Below, piece after piece: positions 1 through 9,900 of a DNA stretch of 64,000 nucleotides (position 1 is the first letter of the stretch; the number at the start of each line of letters is the position of its first letter). Under the pieces are notes generated by a model that worked only from the letters and a program-made list of their open reading frames with translations, was not told the origin of the DNA and searched no databases. A program made the translations under genes and the position numbers. Source of the stretch: Kumtagia yinganensis (GTDB taxonomy: Bacteria; Pseudomonadota; Alphaproteobacteria; Rhizobiales; Rhizobiaceae). The stretch covers positions 310,001 to 374,000 of the forward strand of contig NZ_JBEBMH010000001.1 in the NCBI RefSeq assembly GCF_040081985.1, written 5' to 3'.

Positions 1-138
1 GCCGGCGCCACCCCGGCCAATGGGGATACGCATGCCGCCACCGCCCGGCCGGCCGAACGGCCCTCCCTGCTGTCCGCCGAAGCCGCCGTCACGTGCGTCC
101 TCGACATTCTGACTCTGCCTGCGGCCTTTCCAAAGCAT
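1..138 (-). CDS. Neutral zinc metallopeptidase, YpfJ family (N-terminal fragment)
   Basis: Only the first 46 codons lie in the window; the gene runs off the left edge. Reading from the ATG at 138, the protein starts MLWKGRRQSQNVEDARDGG and continues into a Gly-rich stretch with GGGGMRIPIGRGG. This matches the characteristic start of the YpfJ/KPN_02809 family of membrane-anchored zinc metallopeptidases (basic RRxSxNVED start, then a glycine linker before the membrane segment). The HExxH zinc site would lie outside the window, so activity cannot be judged. The call rests on the N-terminal pattern alone. Confidence 0.65.
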   Translation of the reverse strand, partial: MLWKGRRQSQNVEDARDGGFGGQQGGPFGRPGGGGMRIPIGRGGAG

Positions 139-279
139 GTTGCGCTCCAGCTATGTTCCAGGGCAGGCGGATCGATGCCGGCCAGTCCATAAACTGGAAA
201 CTAGCCGAAGCGTTGCGGCAAGTCACAGACTTTCAGAGGGCATGCGCCGGAGCGGCCTCCGCCTAGGCGGAACTCGCCT

Positions 280-2946
280 TCAGGATGCGACGCGCCAGCG
301 CTCGCCGCGGATGAAATCCTCGAGCGCCGCGGCGCCGATCGCCGGGCCGAAGGCGTAGCCCTGCAGCTTGTCGCAGCCGAGCTTCTTCAGGATGCGGGCG
401 TGTTCCATCGTTTCGACGCCTTCCGCCACGACTTCGATGCCCAAGGTCTTTCCGATCTCGATGATGGATTCGACGAGATGCCGCTGCCTGACGGATTTCA
501 CGATGGGAAGGATCAGTTGCCTGTCGATTTTGAGACGGCGCGGCTGCAGCTTGAGAAGGCTGACGATGGAGGCGTAACCGGTGCCGAAATCGTCGATCTC
601 GATGTCGATGCCGAAGTCCTTGATGCGATCGACATTCCAGGTGACGATCTCGTCGGTGTTGTCGAGGAAGATCGATTCCAGCAATTCGAAGGACAGGATG
701 CCGGGTTTTATCTTGAGGCGGCGCAGACTTTCGATCAGTTCCTCGTCGCGCAGCCGGCGGGCGGACACATTGACGGAAATCCTCGGAACGAGCTGCCGAG
801 TCTTGTTCCACCGCTCGAAATTGGCGAGCGTTTGTTCCAGCACCAGCCGGTCGATGGTCGAGACGACGTTAAGTTCCTCGGCGGTCGACAGGAAGGCATC
901 CGGCGTCAGCAAGCCCTCCGTCGGGTGCGCCCAGCGCACCAGCGCCTCGACACCAGCCACTTCCAGCGTATGGGCGTCGAACTGTGGTTGGTAATAGGCG
1001 ACGAACTCATTGCGTTCCAGACCGCCCAGAATGTCGTCGGCAACCTTCTTGTTGCGGACGATCTCCGCCTGCAGCGATTCGGTGAAGAATTCATGCCGGC
1101 TGCGGCCACGGCTCTTGGCGCGATAGAGCGCGATGTCGGCATTGATCAGAATTTGTCCCGAATCCAGGCGTCCGGCGCTTTCGACGGCGATGCCAATGCT
1201 GACGCCGAAGCGACACTGGTGGCCCTGGTAGACGACGGGATGCCGCATCTGGCGGATGATCCGGTCGGCGATCTCGTCGAGGTGGTGGTCTTCAGGGTCG
1301 ACCAGGCAGACGACAACGAACTCGTCGCCGCCGATGCGGGCGACGAAATCGTCCTTACGCACGTTCTGCCGCAGCACCTGCGCGGCATGCACGAGCATGG
1401 CGTCGCCGGCGGAGTGACCGAGCGTGTCGTTGATCTGCTTGAAGCGGTCGAGGTCGATATGCAGCAGGGCGATGTCGCGCCCTTTGCTGGAACCGCTTGC
1501 GGCCAGCTTTTCCAGTTCCGTGTCGAGATACCTCCGATTGGGCAGGCCGGTCAGCGAATCATGGAGCGAATTGTGCTCGATGCGGGCCCTTACCGATTCC
1601 AGTTCGGCGGCCCGCGTTTCCGCCAGGATCTTCGCCTTTTCGAGATCCTTGTTAAGCGCAACGTCGGCTGTGACGTCCCATTCCGCGCCGATCATCTTCG
1701 GCGTCTCCGCCGGATCGCGGAAGATCGTCGCGTGGGTGCGGATGTTGCGGATCTGGCCGTTGGGCCGGATGATGCGGTAGTCGGAGGAGTACGCTCTGTC
1801 TTCCTTCACGGCCTCGTTGAAATCGTTCTCTGCCGTCTTCAGGTCATCGGGATGGATCGCGCCCGACCAGTCCTGAAAGGTCCGAGGCCCCTTCTTCCTC
1901 TGGGTGCCGTAGATCTCGTAGAGCCGGTCATCCCAGATCACGTCGTTGGTGGCGAGGTCGAGTTCCCAGACGCCGATGCGCGAGGCGTCGAGGGCCAATT
2001 CGAGGCGCTGCGACAGTTTGCGCAACTGAGCTTCGCTGCTGTGGAGCGCCAGATAATTCTTCTGCCGCTCCGCGTAGAAGCGGCCGGCAAACCAGACCGG
2101 AACGACGACCAGAACTCCGGCGATGAAGATCAGCCCGCGCAAAAGCCAGGCATTGTCGGGCGTGACGTTCCATCCCTGCTTCGGAACCGCGGCGATCTGC
2201 CAGATGGAACCCGACGGCAGGGTTACCGCCGCCGACACCGGTCGTTCCGCCAGGATGCCGGCCCGTCCGAAAAACTGCAGGCTTGTCTCTTCGGGCGAAT
2301 CCTGGCTGACAAGCGCCATGTCGATGCCGATGTCGTCGAGAAGCCCGCTGTCGCGGTAGAGGCGGTCGACGTCCACGACAGCCGATACCAGTCCCCAAAA
2401 TTGTCTGTTCTGATCGTTTCCGATGAATACCGGGAAGCGGCCGACCAATCCCTGGCCGCCCTGGACAAGTGATACCGGTCCCGTGAGCACCAGTTCGCCC
2501 GTATTGCGGGCGCGCAGCGCGGAAGCCGACTGTTTGGCGTTTTTCAGATAGTCCAGCCCGAGTGCCTCGCGGTTTCCGTCGAGCGGGTAGACCATCGTCA
2601 CGACGAAGTTGGGCGCCACCGCGACGTTGCGCAATTGGTTGTCCCTGGAAAACAGTGTGCTGGAGAGCTCTCCAAATCGCTGCTGGCCGATATCCGGGTC
2701 GGCGGCGATCATCGCGACCAGCCCGCGTACCAACTGCATGTTGCCGTTGATGCTGCCTTCAAGCTTAGCGCGGATCAGATTGACTTTTGCCAACACCTCG
2801 GCGCGGGTCGCCTGCTCGTGAACGACGCGGTTCTGATAATCCGCGAATATGCCGAGCATGGCTATCACGCCCGCCGCCAACGCGGCCGGGGCGTTGCTGG
2901 GCGAAAACAACGCTCGCCGAACTCTGCCGAGACTGAACCTGGTCAA
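280..2946 (-). CDS. Membrane GGDEF-EAL cyclic-di-GMP turnover protein with CHASE-like sensor and PAS domain
   Basis: An 888-residue inner-membrane signalling protein. Hydrophobic segments at about residues 20-35 and 268-287 flank a periplasmic CHASE-like sensor region. A PAS domain follows at about 315-430, then GGDEF (about 455-615) and EAL (about 630-880). The GGDEF motif is intact at 539-543, with a product-inhibition I-site RKDD at 530-533. The EAL motif reads EALVR at 667-671 and the later DDFGTGY segment is present, so both diguanylate cyclase and phosphodiesterase activity look possible. The reading frame opens with TTG at 2946; no better ATG precedes the first membrane segment. No operon partner is visible, and the next gene upstream is a tiny ORF. 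Confidence 0.93.
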   Translation of the reverse strand: MTRFSLGRVRRALFSPSNAPAALAAGVIAMLGIFADYQNRVVHEQATRAEVLAKVNLIRAKLEGSINGNMQLVRGLVAMIAADPDIGQQRFGELSSTLFSRDNQLRNVAVAPNFVVTMVYPLDGNREALGLDYLKNAKQSASALRARNTGELVLTGPVSLVQGGQGLVGRFPVFIGNDQNRQFWGLVSAVVDVDRLYRDSGLLDDIGIDMALVSQDSPEETSLQFFGRAGILAERPVSAAVTLPSGSIWQIAAVPKQGWNVTPDNAWLLRGLIFIAGVLVVVPVWFAGRFYAERQKNYLALHSSEAQLRKLSQRLELALDASRIGVWELDLATNDVIWDDRLYEIYGTQRKKGPRTFQDWSGAIHPDDLKTAENDFNEAVKEDRAYSSDYRIIRPNGQIRNIRTHATIFRDPAETPKMIGAEWDVTADVALNKDLEKAKILAETRAAELESVRARIEHNSLHDSLTGLPNRRYLDTELEKLAASGSSKGRDIALLHIDLDRFKQINDTLGHSAGDAMLVHAAQVLRQNVRKDDFVARIGGDEFVVVCLVDPEDHHLDEIADRIIRQMRHPVVYQGHQCRFGVSIGIAVESAGRLDSGQILINADIALYRAKSRGRSRHEFFTESLQAEIVRNKKVADDILGGLERNEFVAYYQPQFDAHTLEVAGVEALVRWAHPTEGLLTPDAFLSTAEELNVVSTIDRLVLEQTLANFERWNKTRQLVPRISVNVSARRLRDEELIESLRRLKIKPGILSFELLESIFLDNTDEIVTWNVDRIKDFGIDIEIDDFGTGYASIVSLLKLQPRRLKIDRQLILPIVKSVRQRHLVESIIEIGKTLGIEVVAEGVETMEHARILKKLGCDKLQGYAFGPAIGAAALEDFIRGERWRVAS

Positions 2947-3052
2947 TGCTCGCTACTCTAGGCAGCCGGTCAAAACCGGCGGACCAGCATAAATGGCATG
3001 CAAACTTTAAGCAGGACTTTAACTATGTCGCAAAAAATCGGAAAACCGGCAC

Positions 3053-3238
3053 TCAATCGGATTTTCGAGCCGTGGATGCAGCGTCGGCGCTGCGCGCGCG
3101 CTCCTCGACACGATCGGCACCTTTCTTCAGGTCGCGGCCGGTTTTGGCCTCGACGTTGCGCTCCTCTTTTCTGGTCTCCGTCATCAGGCTTTTCGCCGAT
3201 GCGTCAGCTTTTGCCGCCGATGCCTTGTAGTCGCCCAT
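3053..3238 (-). CDS. Small highly charged hypothetical protein (61 aa)
   Basis: A 61-residue hydrophilic protein rich in Ala, Lys, Glu and Arg (starts MGDYKASAAKADASAKSLM), without membrane segment or signal peptide and probably helical. Three ATGs stand in a row at 3244-3236. The third, at 3238, is chosen because the strong AAGGAG at 3250-3245 is then six bases away. It could be co-transcribed with the MFS gene 80 bases upstream. I recognise no family; small Lys/Ala/Glu-rich proteins of this kind are common stress-related hypotheticals in rhizobia. Confidence 0.6.
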   Translation of the reverse strand: MGDYKASAAKADASAKSLMTETRKEERNVEAKTGRDLKKGADRVEERARSADAASTARKSD

Positions 3239-3318
3239 CATCATCTCCTTGGCCGGCGGCGGGATGCCGCCAGCGATGAAACACCGTGGAAGACGTGAAG
3301 TTCCGGCGCCGGCGGCCT

Positions 3319-4488
3319 TCAGCCAACCGGAACGGCGGTTCGGCTCTTGCGGGTCAGGGCGGTGATGACCAGGGCCGCGAGCGGGAAGGGCGCGGCCGCC
3401 AGTCCAAGTTCCGCGGCGGGCGCGATCTCGAGAAGGCGGCCGCCGATGAAGCTGCCCGCCGCGATGCCGAAATACATGGCTGAGACGTTGAGCGGCAAAG
3501 TGAGGTTGGCGAGTTCCGGCGCATGGCCGACCAACCGGCTCGCCTGGGCCGGCGGAAAGGTCCAGCCGATGAAACCCCAGGGCAGCATGATGCCGACCAG
3601 CAGCGGCCCGGCCAGTGTCGGCGGCAGGAATTCGAGGATCGCTGACATTGTTATGCAGATGGTCGCGGAGGCCAGCAGCGCCGTGATGATCATGCGCGTC
3701 GGCCCCAGCCGGTCGGCCAGCACCCCGCTGGCATAGTTGCCCGCGACCGCGCCGATACCGAAGGCGAGCAGCATTCCCGGCAGCACGGCAACGGGCAGCC
3801 CCGCAGCCAGGGCAAGCGGTGCCATGTAGGCGATGATGATGAAGCCGCCTGTCAGATAAAGCAGCGTCACCGCCAGCGATGGCAATATGCCCGGACGCCC
3901 TATCGCGGCGATCCTTTCGGACAGCGAAAGCTTCAGGCCCGGCAGACCGCGCGGCAACTGGGTCCATAGGACGACGAGGCAGATGAAGGCGAGACCGGCG
4001 ACGACGAGGAAGGTCGCGCGCCAGCCGGCGAGGTTGCCGACCAGCGAAGCGAGCGGCGCGCCGAGCGCGACCGCGAAGGTGGTGCCGCCGAGAACGGTGG
4101 CGACAGCCCTGGCGCGGTGCTCTGGCCCGGCAAGGGCGACGGCGGTGGCCTGGGCGGTGGCCGCGAACAGACCGGCCGACATGCCCATGACGACCTGGGC
4201 GGCAAGCAATGTCACGAACGAATCGCTGGCGGCGGCGACCGCGTTGCCGCCCATGAAGCACAGCAGCGCCAATGCGATGACGCGGCGCCGGTCCGCCGCA
4301 CCGGCGATGGCCGACAGCACCGGGGTGCCGATCGCATAAGCCAGCGAATAGGCGGTCACCAGATGTCCGGCATCCGAAACTGTAATGCCCGCCGATTCCG
4401 AGATGAGCGGAAGCAGGCCGGCGAAAACGAAGGCGACCGTGCTCGTGGCGAAAGCACCGACGGCGAGCCACATCAAACGTCTGTCCAT
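3319..4488 (-). CDS. MFS transporter, DHA1 type (drug/sugar efflux-like)
   Basis: A 389-residue protein with about twelve hydrophobic segments and no signal peptide, typical in length for DHA1-type major facilitator exporters (AraJ/YdhP-like). The inter-helix motif is present in the first half as GAADRRR and repeated in the second half as GVLADRLGP. The start ATG at 4488 has AAGGA six bases upstream. It is divergent from an ArsR-type regulator at 4630, with symmetric TTCAA/TTGAA elements between them, so regulation by that protein is likely. The substrate cannot be told from sequence. Confidence 0.9.
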   Translation of the reverse strand: MDRRLMWLAVGAFATSTVAFVFAGLLPLISESAGITVSDAGHLVTAYSLAYAIGTPVLSAIAGAADRRRVIALALLCFMGGNAVAAASDSFVTLLAAQVVMGMSAGLFAATAQATAVALAGPEHRARAVATVLGGTTFAVALGAPLASLVGNLAGWRATFLVVAGLAFICLVVLWTQLPRGLPGLKLSLSERIAAIGRPGILPSLAVTLLYLTGGFIIIAYMAPLALAAGLPVAVLPGMLLAFGIGAVAGNYASGVLADRLGPTRMIITALLASATICITMSAILEFLPPTLAGPLLVGIMLPWGFIGWTFPPAQASRLVGHAPELANLTLPLNVSAMYFGIAAGSFIGGRLLEIAPAAELGLAAAPFPLAALVITALTRKSRTAVPVG

Positions 4489-4501
4489 GACGTGTCCTTA
4501 A

Positions 4502-4525
4502 TTCAAAGGTTATTGAACTATTGAA
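4502..4525. promoter_or_regulatory. Candidate operator between MFS and ArsR-type genes
   Basis: In the 141-base divergent intergenic region, TTCAA at 4502-4506 is inverted-repeated by TTGAA at 4513-4517, and TTGAA recurs at 4521-4525. The elements are 13 bases upstream of the MFS start. ArsR-family repressors usually bind such short AT-rich inverted repeats near the promoter, so this is the best candidate binding site. This is inference from position and symmetry. Confidence 0.4.
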
Positions 4526-4629
4526 CTTCGTTCGCCCTTATGTCAATGAGGTTGGAGCAAGGCTGCTGACACACTATCGTCGGGAGCATTCGCCGCTTGT
4601 CCGGCTTCGGTTCAGTTCGCCAAGGGTCC

Positions 4630-4977
4630 ATGTTGCTGCCGCATCCCACGGCCGATCAGATCAGCCTCGCGACCGTGCTCTCGGTGCTGGGCGATCCGAC
4701 CCGTCTCGGTATCGTCGCCTATCTGGCCCGGCGCGAGGGCATGCCGATGAATTGCAGCCAGTTCCTCGACCTCGGTTCGAAGACCAATCTCAGCTATCAC
4801 CTGGCGAAGCTCCGCGAGGCCGGCATCACGCACGCCGAAGTGTTGGGCACCAGCCGCCTGATCACGCTCAGGCGCGACGATCTCGATGCCCGCTTTCCCG
4901 GACTGCTCGATTCGGTCATCGCCGGCGCCAAGGATTTTCCCCTTGCCTTCAAGGGGATCGAGGCTATGGACGCCTGA
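4630..4977 (+). CDS. ArsR-family winged-helix transcriptional regulator
   Basis: A 115-residue winged-helix protein. The recognition segment reads LGDPTRLGIVAYLARREG and then SKTNLSYHLAKLREAGI, the classic ArsR pattern in which a conserved DPTRL helix precedes the SYHLxxLxxAG recognition helix. No Cys-rich metal-binding motif is visible; one Cys lies in the NCSQF segment. It may therefore sense something other than metal, or be a redox/dissociation type. The ATG at 4630 is preferred over the in-frame TTG at 4597. It is divergent from the MFS exporter, a common regulator-exporter arrangement. Confidence 0.88.
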   Translation: MLLPHPTADQISLATVLSVLGDPTRLGIVAYLARREGMPMNCSQFLDLGSKTNLSYHLAKLREAGITHAEVLGTSRLITLRRDDLDARFPGLLDSVIAGAKDFPLAFKGIEAMDA

Positions 4978-5139
4978 GCCTGGGCAACCTCGCCTGCGGC
5001 TGTCACAAAGCCGAAATCTTCAGCCTGCAATAGCGATACGCTCCGATTTGTTCGCCGGAGTTGTGTTCCTTCGCCCTAATCCAGCCACGGATTGAGGATG
5101 GTTCCGCCGCGTCAGCCGGGCTTCGACTTGAGGGATTTC

Positions 5140-5757
5140 ATGACCGCCAACCGCGCCCAATCCGACTTTCTCCACTTCTTTCGGTCCTGGGTTTCGGCGC
5201 CGATGCGCGTCGCCGCCGTCGCCCCGTCTGGACCGGTGTTGGCGCGGCTGATCACGAGCGAGATAAAGCCGGAAGTCGGACCCGTGCTGGAACTTGGGCC
5301 GGGCACTGGCGTGTTCACGCGCGCTCTGCTGGCGAAGGGCGTGCCGGAGAGCGATCTCACACTGATCGAATTCGGTCCGGAGTTCGCTCGCCTGCTGACA
5401 GCGCGTTTTCCGCAGGCGAGGGTGGTGTCGCTGGATGCGGCGCGGATCGTCGAGGCCGGGCTTTTCCAGTCGGGCTCGGTCGGCGCCGTGGTGAGCGGCC
5501 TGCCGCTGCTTTCCATGCCGCAGGACAAGGTTGCGGCCATCGTCGCCGGCGCGTTCGCCGCGTTGCGGCCGGATGGCGGGTTCTATCAGTTCACCTATGG
5601 GCCGCGCTGTCCCATCCCGCCTGCGATCCTCGACCGGCTGGGATTGAAGGCCGTGCGCATCGGCCTGGCGTTGCGCAACATCCCGCCGGCCGCCGTCTAT
5701 AGGATTGCCAGGGAAAGCCGATCGGCCACCGCAACCTCCGAGCGCCGGGCCGCCTGA
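5140..5757 (+). CDS. pmtA: Phospholipid N-methyltransferase, PmtA/COG3963 type
   Basis: A 205-residue class I SAM-dependent methyltransferase. The SAM-binding motif I is ELGPGTGVFT at about residues 51-60, preceded by the FFRSW and VAAVAPSG segments typical of the rhizobial PmtA family. These enzymes methylate phosphatidylethanolamine stepwise towards phosphatidylcholine at the cytoplasmic membrane face. The ATG at 5140 is chosen because GAGGG lies at 5130-5134; an upstream in-frame ATG at 5098 would add 14 residues. The gene stands alone between the ArsR gene and an SH3 protein. PmtA paralogues with other lipid or rRNA-like roles exist, so the substrate is inferred from family. Confidence 0.75.
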   Translation: MTANRAQSDFLHFFRSWVSAPMRVAAVAPSGPVLARLITSEIKPEVGPVLELGPGTGVFTRALLAKGVPESDLTLIEFGPEFARLLTARFPQARVVSLDAARIVEAGLFQSGSVGAVVSGLPLLSMPQDKVAAIVAGAFAALRPDGGFYQFTYGPRCPIPPAILDRLGLKAVRIGLALRNIPPAAVYRIARESRSATATSERRAA

Positions 5758-5925
5758 GGCGTCTCGGCTGCGGGTTGACGCGCCGCTGGGGAGCACGTCG
5801 TCACTGGCGGGACGAACGGCTAGGTGGCCGTGACGGTGTCGCCAGCCATTCGCCGCACGATGCCGAAGAGTTGACTTAAATTGGTGCCATGGCCAAATCT
5901 GTCGCCGCTCTGCAACGGGACTGCC

Positions 5926-6687
5926 ATGCGCTCCGGATTTTTCTCGGCCCTCGCCGGTCTTGTGCTCCTGCTTCCAACCGGCGCTTCGGTTGCCCAGACC
6001 GAATCCACCGCCGAGCCCGATCCCGCGGCTGAGGTCGCGCCCGTGCCGCCGCCGCCGTTCGACGGCAACGCCGAGTTCTTCGTGGTGGAAGGCATTGCCT
6101 TCAACGATTTGCTGAATGTCCGTGCCACGCCGTCGGCCGGGGGCAAGCTGGTGGGCCGCCTGCCCAATGGCACGGCGCTGCGCAACCACGGCTGCAAGGA
6201 AAACAACGGCGCCAATTGGTGCGACATCGAATCGCTGGAGGATGTCAAGGTCAGGGGCTGGGTCGCTGCGCGTTATCTCTTTGCGACGGCCGTCGAGGAC
6301 ATGCCCGAACCGCCTGCCGCCGACGGGCTGCCGGAGGGACCGGGCACGCCGCCAGGCGAGGGCGCTCCCGCGGATGCCGGCACGCAAGTGGCCGCCGCTC
6401 CGCCCGAGGGTTTCGACGCCATCGGAGACATTCCCTGCGCCCGCTACTACGGCCAGCCGATGACCCATTGTTCGGCGGCCGTGAGACGTCGCGAGGACGG
6501 GGAGGCGACCGTTACCGTCACCTGGCCCGATGGCGGCCAGCGGGTCATCCTGTTCACCAACGGCCGCGCCGACAATTCCGACTCGCCCGATCCGCTCACC
6601 TATACCCGCGAGGCCGATCTCAACATGATCCGCATCGGCAAGGCCGAACGCTTCGAGATTCCCGACGCGCTGCCGTTCGGGGGGTGA
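5926..6687 (+). CDS. Secreted protein with bacterial SH3 domain
   Basis: A 253-residue exported protein. A signal peptide (MRSGFFSALAGLVLLLPTG, cleavage after SVAQ) is followed by an acidic Pro-rich linker. A bacterial SH3 domain comes next (LNVRATPSAGGKLVGRLPNG to CDIESLEDVKVRGWVAARYL), then a Pro/Gly/Ala linker and a C-terminal domain with two Cys (CARYY, HCSAAV). SH3_3-type domains usually bind peptidoglycan or stabilise envelope proteins. The ATG at 5926 is used because it starts the signal peptide directly; the longer frame from TTG at 5881 adds a non-signal extension. No operon partner is evident. Confidence 0.85.
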   Translation: MRSGFFSALAGLVLLLPTGASVAQTESTAEPDPAAEVAPVPPPPFDGNAEFFVVEGIAFNDLLNVRATPSAGGKLVGRLPNGTALRNHGCKENNGANWCDIESLEDVKVRGWVAARYLFATAVEDMPEPPAADGLPEGPGTPPGEGAPADAGTQVAAAPPEGFDAIGDIPCARYYGQPMTHCSAAVRRREDGEATVTVTWPDGGQRVILFTNGRADNSDSPDPLTYTREADLNMIRIGKAERFEIPDALPFGG

Positions 6688-6908
6688 GTGGGCCGGTGCC
6701 GCGCACGAGCCTTGCCGTATCGAACCTGTCGGCCAGCCGCTGAGACGGCAGCCAAGCGAGAGGCAGGGTGTATGACGCATTTTCGGGGTTACATCGGCAA
6801 AAACTCTCCCCTATAAGGCCCGCCTAGCCTGACATCAGTAAGCGCTGCCGCCCGGCCGGGACCGCCCGCCGGGTTTTCCGCGCACGCAGCCGACGGACCC
6901 GAGAAAAC

Positions 6909-9900
6909 ATGCCGAAAAGAACCGACATCAAGTCGATCCTGATCATCGGGGCCGGCCCCATCGTCATCGGTCAGGCGTGCGAATTCGACTATTCCGGTAC
7001 TCAGGCCTGCAAGGCGCTGAAGGCCGAGGGTTTTAGGGTCATCCTGGTCAATTCCAACCCGGCCACCATCATGACCGATCCGGAACTGGCCGACGCCACC
7101 TATATCGAGCCGATCACGCCGGAAGTGGTGGCAAAAATCATCGCCAAGGAACGGCCGGACGCGCTGCTGCCCACCATGGGCGGCCAGACGGCGCTCAACA
7201 CCGCTCTGTCGCTGCGCCGCATGGGCGTGCTGGAACGCTACGGAGTCGAGATGATCGGCGCCGATGCGCATGCCATCGACAAGGCCGAGGACCGTTCGCT
7301 GTTCCGCGAGGCGATGGCGAAGATCGGGCTGGAGACGCCGAAGTCGATGCTGGCCAATGCGTCGGCCGTCAAGGATGCCGACCGCAAGACGCACGAGGCC
7401 GAGCGCGCAGCGCTCAAGGCCGAGCAGCCGGCCGACCTCGACGCGGCGCTCGATGCGCTCGAAACCCGCTGGAACCTTGGCGAGGGCGACCGCAAGCAGC
7501 GTTACATCAGCCACGCCATGGCGATCGCCGCGCAGGCGCTGGATCATGTCGGCCTGCCCGCCATCATCCGCCCGTCCTTCACCATGGGTGGCACCGGCGG
7601 CGGCATCGCCTACAACCGCGCCGAGTTCTTTGACATCGTCCAGTCCGGTCTCGACGCCTCGCCGACCACCGAGGTGCTGATCGAGGAAAGCGTGCTCGGC
7701 TGGAAGGAATATGAGATGGAGGTCGTCCGCGACCGCGCGGACAATTGCATCATCGTCTGCTCGATCGAGAACATTGACCCGATGGGCGTGCATACCGGCG
7801 ATTCGATCACCGTCGCCCCGGCGCTGACGCTGACCGACAAGGAATACCAGATGATGCGCAACGCCTCGATCGCGGTGCTGCGCGAGATCGGGGTGGAAAC
7901 CGGCGGCTCCAATGTGCAATTCGCAGTCAATCCGGCCGACGGCCGGCTCGTCGTCATCGAGATGAACCCGCGCGTGTCGCGTTCTTCCGCACTTGCCTCG
8001 AAAGCGACCGGCTTCCCGATCGCCAAGATCGCGGCGAAGCTTGCCGTCGGCTATACGCTGGACGAACTCGACAACGACATCACCGGCGGCGCCACGCCGG
8101 CCTCGTTCGAACCGTCGATCGACTATGTTGTGACGAAAATCCCACGCTTCGCCTTCGAAAAGTTCCCCGGCGCGTCTCCGGTGCTAACCACCGCAATGAA
8201 GTCGGTCGGCGAGGTCATGGCGATCGGCCGCACCTTCCAGGAATCGCTGCAGAAGGCGCTGCGCGGGCTGGAGACCGGCCTGACCGGACTGGACGAGATC
8301 GAAATCCCCGGCGCCGACGGTTCGGAGGCGAAGAACGCCATTCGCGCCGCGCTCGGCACGCCGACGCCCGACCGGCTGCGCATGGTGGCACAGGCGATCC
8401 GCACGGGCACTTCGCTGGAGGAAGTCCACCAGATGTGCCGCATCGATCCGTGGTTCTTGGAGCAGATCGACGGCATCATCCGGATGGAGGAGCGCGTGCG
8501 CGAGCACGGCCTGCCGCAGGACGCGGACAACCTGCGCATGCTGAAGAGCATGGGCTTTTCCGACGCCCGCCTCGCCTCGCTGGCGAAACGCGACGCGGTC
8601 GAGGTCGCAAAGCTGCGCGAAAAGCTCGACGTGCGTCCGGTCTACAAGCGCATCGACACATGCGCCGCCGAATTCGCCTCGCCGACGCCCTATATGTATT
8701 CGACCTACGAGGTGCCCTTCGCCGGCGAGACCCGCTCCGAGGCACAGGTCAGCGCGCGGAAAAAGGTCGTCATCCTCGGCGGGGGTCCCAACCGGATCGG
8801 GCAGGGCATCGAGTTCGACTATTGCTGCTGCCATGCGGCCTTCGCGCTGCGCGACGCGGGCTTCGAGGCGATCATGGTCAACTGCAACCCGGAGACGGTG
8901 TCGACCGACTACGACACCTCCGACCGCCTGTATTTCGAGCCGCTGACCGCAGAGGACGTGCTGGAGATCCTGCGCGCCGAGCAGGCGTCGGGCGAACTCG
9001 TCGGCGTCATCGTACAGTTCGGCGGCCAGACGCCGCTGAAACTCGCCGATGCGCTGGAAAAGGCCGGCATCCCGATCCTCGGTACCTCGCCGGACATGAT
9101 CGACCTTGCCGAAGACCGCGACCGCTTCCAGAAGCTGCTGCGTAAGCTTGACCTTACCCAACCGAAGAACGGTATCGCCTATTCGGTCGAGCAGGCGCGC
9201 ACGGTGGCCGGCGAGCTCGGTTTTCCGCTGGTGGTGCGCCCGTCCTATGTGCTCGGTGGCCGCGCCATGCAGATCATCCACGACGAGGGCATGCTGCAAA
9301 GCTATTTGCTCGACACCGTGCCCGGCCTGGTGCCCGAGGACATCAAGCAGAAATACCCCAACGACAAGACCGGCCAGATCAACACGCTCTTGGGAAAAAA
9401 CCCGCTGCTGTTCGACACCTACCTGTCGGGCGCCATCGAGGTCGACGTCGACTGCCTGTGCGACGGCAAGAACACCTATGTCTCCGGCATCATGGAGCAT
9501 ATCGAGGAGGCCGGCATCCATTCCGGCGATTCTGCCTGCTCGCTGCCGGTGCATTCGCTGTCGACCGAACTCGTCGACGAGCTCGAGCGCCAGACCGCCG
9601 CACTCGCAAAAGCGCTCAATGTCGGCGGGCTGATGAACGTGCAGTACGCCGTCAAGGACGGCACCATCTTCGTGCTGGAGGTCAATCCGCGCGCCAGCCG
9701 CACCGTGCCGTTCGTGGCAAAGACCATCGGCAAGCCGGTCGCCAAGATTGCGGCGCGCATCATGGCTGGCGAGAACCTTGACGCCGCCTTCGCCCACTAC
9801 GGCGAAAAGCCCGATGCGCGAAACCCTGGCCACATCGCGGTCAAGGAAGCCGTGTTCCCGTTCGCGCGTTTTCCCGGCGTCGACATCCTGCTCGGGCCTG

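Noticed and set aside
400..2472. 690-residue plus-strand open frame
   Set aside because: It is the antisense reading of the GGDEF-EAL gene. The composition lacks any domain pattern, and the minus strand carries complete catalytic motifs.
5020..6780. 586-residue minus-strand open frame
   Set aside because: It lies opposite PmtA and the SH3 protein; Arg/His/Gly-rich composition without motif is typical of GC-rich antisense frames.
6688..6908. carB leader as a riboswitch or attenuator
   Set aside because: No recognisable riboswitch core, leader peptide or terminator/antiterminator pair could be read in the 220 bases.
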